64,000 bases of DNA from Brachynemurus nebulosus (taxonomy: Eukaryota > Arthropoda > Insecta > Neuroptera > Myrmeleontidae), in NCBI GenBank assembly GCA_035578155.1, contig JAPWDM010000005.1, forward strand, positions 17,482,877-17,546,876, written 5' to 3'. The first letter of the stretch is position 1, and each line of letters opens with the position of its first letter. Positions 59,412 through 64,000 of the stretch are shown piece by piece. The position numbers and the translations under genes were made by a program. Below the pieces are notes generated by a model. That model saw only the letters and a program-made list of their open reading frames with translations. It was not told the DNA's origin and searched no databases.

Positions 59412-60036
59412 CCCTTTGGACTCGAACCATTTTTTAGTATGGGTACTCAGCTACTCGACAGTAGTTTTAAAACGCTGCAAACACTATTGTATTAGGAGAA
59501 CATAATATCCATAATACAATATATCTATTAGTTAATTTTAGTAGTATGTATCACAATGTATTGTAGTAAGACGTCGCGTCGTTGTGTTGTATCATGTTTT
59601 CCTAATATAATAATTTTCAAATAAATGAAGAAGGCTGAGAAACGGAGCGAAATGGAATCAAAAACGTGTTCATTATCATCGATATAGGGTCTGATATCGC
59701 TCCGACAAAATATTATCTCAGTGGTATTGGTATTGGAGCGGTATTGAAGCGAGAGCGAACCATAACTGATATCGGACTGATATCAGAGCGATGATGTGAA
59801 TACACTCATTATTTAATATGTATAAGAATATTTTATCGAACCGGGAGCGGAGTGATATCGTACTGAGAGCGGAACGTTAATGTAAATCGGGCCTTAATGT
59901 AAATCGGGCCTTAGGTCCTCTAGCGTGTTGTAAATAATAAAATACGTACCTATTGTTTATGGCGCCGCTGCGGCGCCTAACGAGTGGAATTAATATTTAT
60001 TGTGTCGCCGTGGCGGCGCCCATCGAGTGTAAAGGG
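59412..60036. mobile_element. piggyBac-like MITE, 625 bp
   Basis: TTAA at 59408-59411 is followed by CCCTTTGGACTCGAACC; the right end CCATCGAGTGTAAAGGG is followed by TTAA at 60037-60040. CCC...GGG termini with TTAA duplication are the standard piggyBac signature. Subterminal GGCGCCGCTGCGGCGCC and GTCGCCGTGGCGGCGCC words lie near the right end. TAATGTAAATCGGGCCT is directly duplicated at about 59879-59913. No transposase. Confidence 0.82.
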
Positions 60037-60040
60037 TTAA

Positions 60041-60714
60041 TTTTCATCCAATACCTACTAGAGAATTGCCACTTGTTGAAACAAATTAAAAAACGGAATA
60101 TTTAAAAGGCAAAAAATGTTTTCTGCTCGTGCAAATTTTTCGTTCCATAAAAGCGAAAATACCACATGATAAATTCATTGCATATGTAAAATTTACCTTC
60201 TCTTCATGAATATTAAATAGGTAATCATACTATTATTTTATTATTTTACATAATTTACTATATTTTGAATATGAAATATGAACACTTTTATTTATGACGT
60301 CAAAGTTTTGATTTTGATTATACCACTGGGATTTCTTTTACAGTGCATTAAATAGGAAGAAATTTTTCAAATAAAACTTTTATTTTTAAAATATCCAACA
60401 GTTCTTTAATATTTTATTATTTTCAAAAATAAAAATATAATATTCTAAATAAAAAGAATTTAACTAGAATATTAAAAAGTTTCGGATTCTCTTCTTTTTT
60501 AAGTGCAATTACCATTCACATTCTATTTTCCCAACGTTGTCTACGATACTTCGGGGCATTAGTTGTTGTTTGTGGGTCACTTATTTGTTTTTAGCTGTTC
60601 AACAATTTTTTTTCTGGTAAGTACCTTTTTGTTGTCTCGTAAAAAGAGAATACAGAAGAAAATCTTATGTTTATTTATTACATTCATATTTTAGAAACAA
60701 CCGATTCGGAAAAA
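60041..60714. other. AT-rich interval, nothing recognised
   Basis: No repeat or coding signal that I could see between the piggyBac-like element and the T1-family fragment. Confidence 0.4.
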
Positions 60715-60975
60715 GTATGTAGATTATCAATTTTTCCTGCTAACTGCTATCGACACAAAATTGAAATTTACTGAATTTCAGCCCTTAAAATCTTAAAACC
60801 TTTTTTTAAAGCCCCGATCAGCCGGACACTCATCATCAGTTTTGAAGCCACCAAAATGACAAATCTGTTGGAGACTTTCAATCACATTTCGCTTGTAGAC
60901 ATTCAATACCGAAGATGAAGGGAAAAATTCGACTTCCGTGATGGGGCCCCGCTGCTCACGGCGTTTTTTATTTTA
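60715..60975. mobile_element. Fragment of the TTAA family, reversed (family T1, copy 3)
   Basis: The reverse complement of about 847-1100 of the first copy: GTGATGGGGCCCCGCTGCTC corresponds to GAGCAGTGGGGCCCCATCAC, and TGAAATTTACTGAATTTCAG lies at the other border. It carries the segment absent from copy 2, showing that this segment is repeated independently and may be a nested element. CCTTACCTCCTCCTTAAG at 61362-61379 may be a distant terminus. Confidence 0.7.
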
Positions 60976-62542
60976 CAATAACAAATTAGTCAATTTTTTA
61001 TTGTAATATTGTATTGTATTAGTTATTTTGTTATTTTACAATAACAAAAAAGTGAAATATTGAAATTTCGAAAAACCCTCCCAGCGTTACCTGAGGAAAA
61101 CTATTATCTAACGAATGAACTTTCATTTTTTATTTCGGATGATCCAGCACCAAGTTATGAGGGCCACCGCAATTCTACTTTTTTCCGAGACACGTCCGAA
61201 TAATTGCTGCCATTACTGTATTTTTTAATATTTCTTCGTGAAAATTTTATACAATATTCTTCAAATGTCATACTTTAATGTACCATTAATATTAATAAAA
61301 AGATTTTAACTGTGTCGTCACAAAAAAGTAATAAAAACATGCCTTTTTTGTACGAATTGACCTTACCTCCTCCTTAAGTAAAAAAAGCGTAGCACGAATC
61401 ATGTTTACATGAAACTTACAAAACTACTTTCTTATCCCAAATAGAGTAAATTTTTAGTACTCGCATTCTAAGCACAATGCCAGACAATTTTTTATATATA
61501 CCATGCAAAATTATTCTTCATCCTGTAACACGTACAATCCATTTATTTAATTTCGATTAATTATGATTCACTTTATTTATTTTAATATAATAAAATCCTT
61601 ATCGTATAACTGACTACACACCAGGATATACAAATTGCACAATAGCGTAATGGGTACCTAGCCAGTTTGTACAGGAATATATAGTAGGATATAAAAACAC
61701 AGACATCATCAGACACCGACATTTTCATATCGTTTACAATCGATAAATGTAATAACAAACGTTGTACTATCGTATGGTTGTTATACCGTCGCGTCGTACG
61801 ACACCTACCACGGTACGATATAACACAATATAGATCCGCGTAAACGGTACACGGTATGTTTGGATCGTTTTCGAAATAGGATAAATGTAAACATGATATA
61901 TCAATTTGGATTATTGGGTATCAGTGTTTATACCCGAGACACGAATAATAGTACCTCGATAAAAACTTTTTAAGACAAAAAGTAAAACCAACTTTCAAAT
62001 AAGAACATTGAGGAGTTTGAAGTAATTACTTTTTTTGTACAATCTTAGTGGAAAGTAGGCTTTTGCGCTCTATTAACGTGCGCTCTGTTAACTTTTGCAA
62101 ACGTGTATTTTCCGAAGACTCGAGTTGCATAGCAACAAAGTACTACTTTTCGCTTTAAAGCGGTAAAGTACCTACTACTTTGTCGCTCGCCAACTGAACT
62201 ACTTTTAAAACACCGTATCAATACTTGGGGCTTTCTGATAACATTAAATGTAGTTCAGTTGGCTCGGCACCAACTTCAGAAACTCAAATTTAATTATGCT
62301 TATAGATGTTTGTATCGTATTAAAGAAGAAATTTTACACTTATGTTTCGATTTATTTTGAAGCCGGTTCTGTTTTTTGTTTTTCCTAAAAACATTTTATT
62401 TTTATTTTTTTAGTGGCCTTGACCTTATTAAACATACTTAACCTAACGAAGAATATTGTAAGGTGTCTTTAATGTCCTTGTTCAGATTATGATCTATGGA
62501 ACTACCCCGCAAAGACACTCTTTCAAAAAAAGGGATTATGCC

Positions 62543-62545
<3 letters not shown>
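60976..62545. other. Interval of unassigned sequence with one stem-loop
   Basis: GCCAACTGAACTAC (about 62190) pairs with GTAGTTCAGTTGGC (about 62250). A block near 61130-61180 is similar to 56390-56440. No gene recognised. Confidence 0.4.

Positions 62546-62604
<59 letters not shown>
62546..62604. repeat. (TA)n microsatellite
   Basis: Pure TA tract of about 29 units. Confidence 0.96.
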
Positions 62605-62605
<1 letters not shown>

Positions 62606-63087
62606 TTGAAATAGTATATTATACAACAAGGGAGTAAAATCGAGTGTGAAGTTTGTTGCCAAAGGAACTCATAAATTTAAATTCTTCTCTTATAAGTGAT
62701 ACTCTAAAATTATTGTATAACTAGACGTATACCCACCGGATGAGATTTACCATCGGCAACATCTCAAGATGTCACTCAACGTTAAAGATTTATTAAATAA
62801 TATACAATTTATTTTAATAGCCATACCCGCGTCGAAATATTGAACCTGCATTAAACCTACATTATTCCTTTTAATTGAATTAAATAATGTTAAAATAGTT
62901 TCAGAATTATATGTAAAAAAAGCCTACATTAAGCCTACATGTTGTCGCAAAATGACAGATTCTCCACTTATAGTGTCAAAGTAGTATCTCTACTGACCCT
63001 ACAATACTGCTCCTTGACCCTTAAAATCAGATGTTGTGAGGCTGAAAAGAGGTTCTTAATCGTATAGATACAATACACTAATACAGA

Positions 63088-63140
63088 TACGCATACGTAC
63101 ATACATACATCCATACATACATACATCCATACATACATAT
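63088..63140. repeat. (CATA/CATC)n tetranucleotide repeat
   Basis: Repeats of CATACATACATC with a following TATGGATGTATGCATGCACG stretch. The interval 62605-63087 is AT-rich with nothing recognised. Confidence 0.85.
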
Positions 63141-63576
63141 ATGTGTAATACATTCGTACGCGTATGGATGTATGCATGCACGCATGCGTATAGATATGGT
63201 TTTAAAATGAATACAAAAGTATTTTATTATTTTACGTTTATTAATTTTAAGTATATACATTAAGTACAATTCAAATTAAAATCATTTAACCCATGTTTTA
63301 CATATTTTAAACACCATTTAAATGGTAATAATTTCTTTTTAATATTCACAGGCCAACGACTAAAAAACTTTTTTAATACTTTAACCATATTTTTATGGAT
63401 TTTAGTGTGCTGAATCTGAAAATAACAATAAAATTGCTGTATCACCCACCATTTCCCTACATTTTACATCATAAACCTTTATATTCAAAAAATAGTTCAG
63501 AAAATCAATGCAATCAATATAATACTAAATATGCGAAAGCCAGCGATCCAATATCTGATAATTCCAATATCTTTGC

Positions 63577-64000
63577 TCAAAGTTCCCGCATTTATCAGAA
63601 GCAAAGTTACAAGAGGGCGTCTTCATTGGCCCTGATATAAGAAAAATGATGTTTGACTCTGAGTTTGAATTACATATAACAGTGAAAGAGAAAGAGGCTT
63701 GGATTGCTTTCAAGGAAATTGTTAACAAGTTTTTGGGTAACAAAAAAGACCCAGACTATAATATAACCATTGTATCTAATATACTTAAACGCTTCAAGAA
63801 TTTGGGAAGTTTAACGAGCTTAAAGGTTCATTTTTTAAACAGCCAGCTAAACTACTTTCTGGACAATTTAGGAGCTGTCACTGAGGAACAAGGAGAACGT
63901 TTCCACCAGGATATCAAGATAATGGAAAAACGCTATCAGGGACGTTGGAACACCAGGATGATGGGAGATTACTGTTGGTCCTTTCACCGAGAAAGTCAGC
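63577..64000 (+). CDS. Partial conserved arthropod protein, probably mobile-element derived
   Basis: One plus-strand frame stays open to the window edge. It reads KFPHLSEAKLQEGVFIGPDI, then AWIAFKEIVNKFLGNKK, NILKRFKNLGSLTSLKVHFL, NLGAVTEEQGERFHQDIKIM and EKRYQGRWNTRMMGDYCW. The block EEQGERFHQDI followed by RYQGRW and DYCW is a signature I recall from a large family of uncharacterised proteins in many copies in insect, spider and other arthropod genomes. No function is established to my knowledge; copy number suggests a transposon origin. The upstream frame meets a stop near 63558 and no start codon or splice acceptor was fixed, so this is either a 3' exon or a truncated copy. It continues beyond the window. 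The minus-strand frame over the same bases is a shadow. Confidence 0.75.

Noticed and set aside
63525..63743. 72-codon minus-strand frame near the right edge
   Set aside because: It is the antisense shadow of the conserved plus-strand protein.

Overview
This 64 kb window is AT-rich, intron- or intergenic-like DNA from an arthropod, most probably an insect. The reasons are: very long (TA)n microsatellites, Tc1, mariner, pogo-like, hAT, piggyBac-like, Helitron and Crypton remnants, typical insect retroposon tails, and a terminal ORF matching a multi-copy arthropod protein family. I found no intact host gene, tRNA, rRNA or CRISPR array. Nearly everything recognisable is mobile-element DNA or simple repeat, and the true coding signals are broken transposon genes. 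The organism call is inference from element content, not from a marker gene.

Layout. 0-5 kb: two hairpin elements, a 2.7 kb TTAA-flanked composite element (568-3260) holding a ~160-bp degenerate tandem array and a (TA)n tract, a second (TA)n tract, then a TA-flanked element with reiterated motifs (4015-4849). 5-14.6 kb: a retroposon tail, an IR element (6224-6856), a foldback (7826-8176), a Tc1 deletion derivative with exact TA duplication (9228-9817), a TTAA element (10622-11240) and a short Helitron (12837-13295). 14.6-24.8 kb: the first copy of a four-copy pogo-like family (15260-16146), a 32-bp minisatellite (18852-19107), a TIR element with a broken transposon ORF (19496-20429) and a TTAA element (23900-24768). 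26.8-34.6 kb: a short foldback, a hammerhead-ribozyme-like motif (27402-27441), a TTAA element (27616-28841), the second pogo-like copy and a 1.49 kb near-perfect palindrome (33085-34571). 35.3-48.4 kb: motif-reiterating elements at 35356-36486 and 38392-39443, a MULE-like element with a 10-bp duplication (40171-40377), a second copy of the first TTAA family, a related minisatellite, a second hammerhead-like motif (43803-43849), the third pogo-like copy and a 1.27 kb palindrome (47161-48433). 49.6-64 kb: a mariner fragment, a hairpin-rich block, an interrupted (TA)n block, two hAT-like elements, a TA element (52399-53289), a decayed Crypton-type tyrosine recombinase gene with an intron (54397-55517, minus), the fourth pogo-like copy, a piggyBac-like element (59412-60036) and a partial conserved arthropod ORF running off the right end.

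The main theme is non-autonomous DNA transposons. Several unrelated families share one design: the terminal motif is repeated inside the element in both orientations. The most notable observations are the four-copy pogo-like family that joins a transposase start to a C-terminal zinc finger, two hammerhead-like motifs with short self-complementary helix III, two kilobase-scale palindromes that could yield hairpin RNA, and the Crypton pseudogene.
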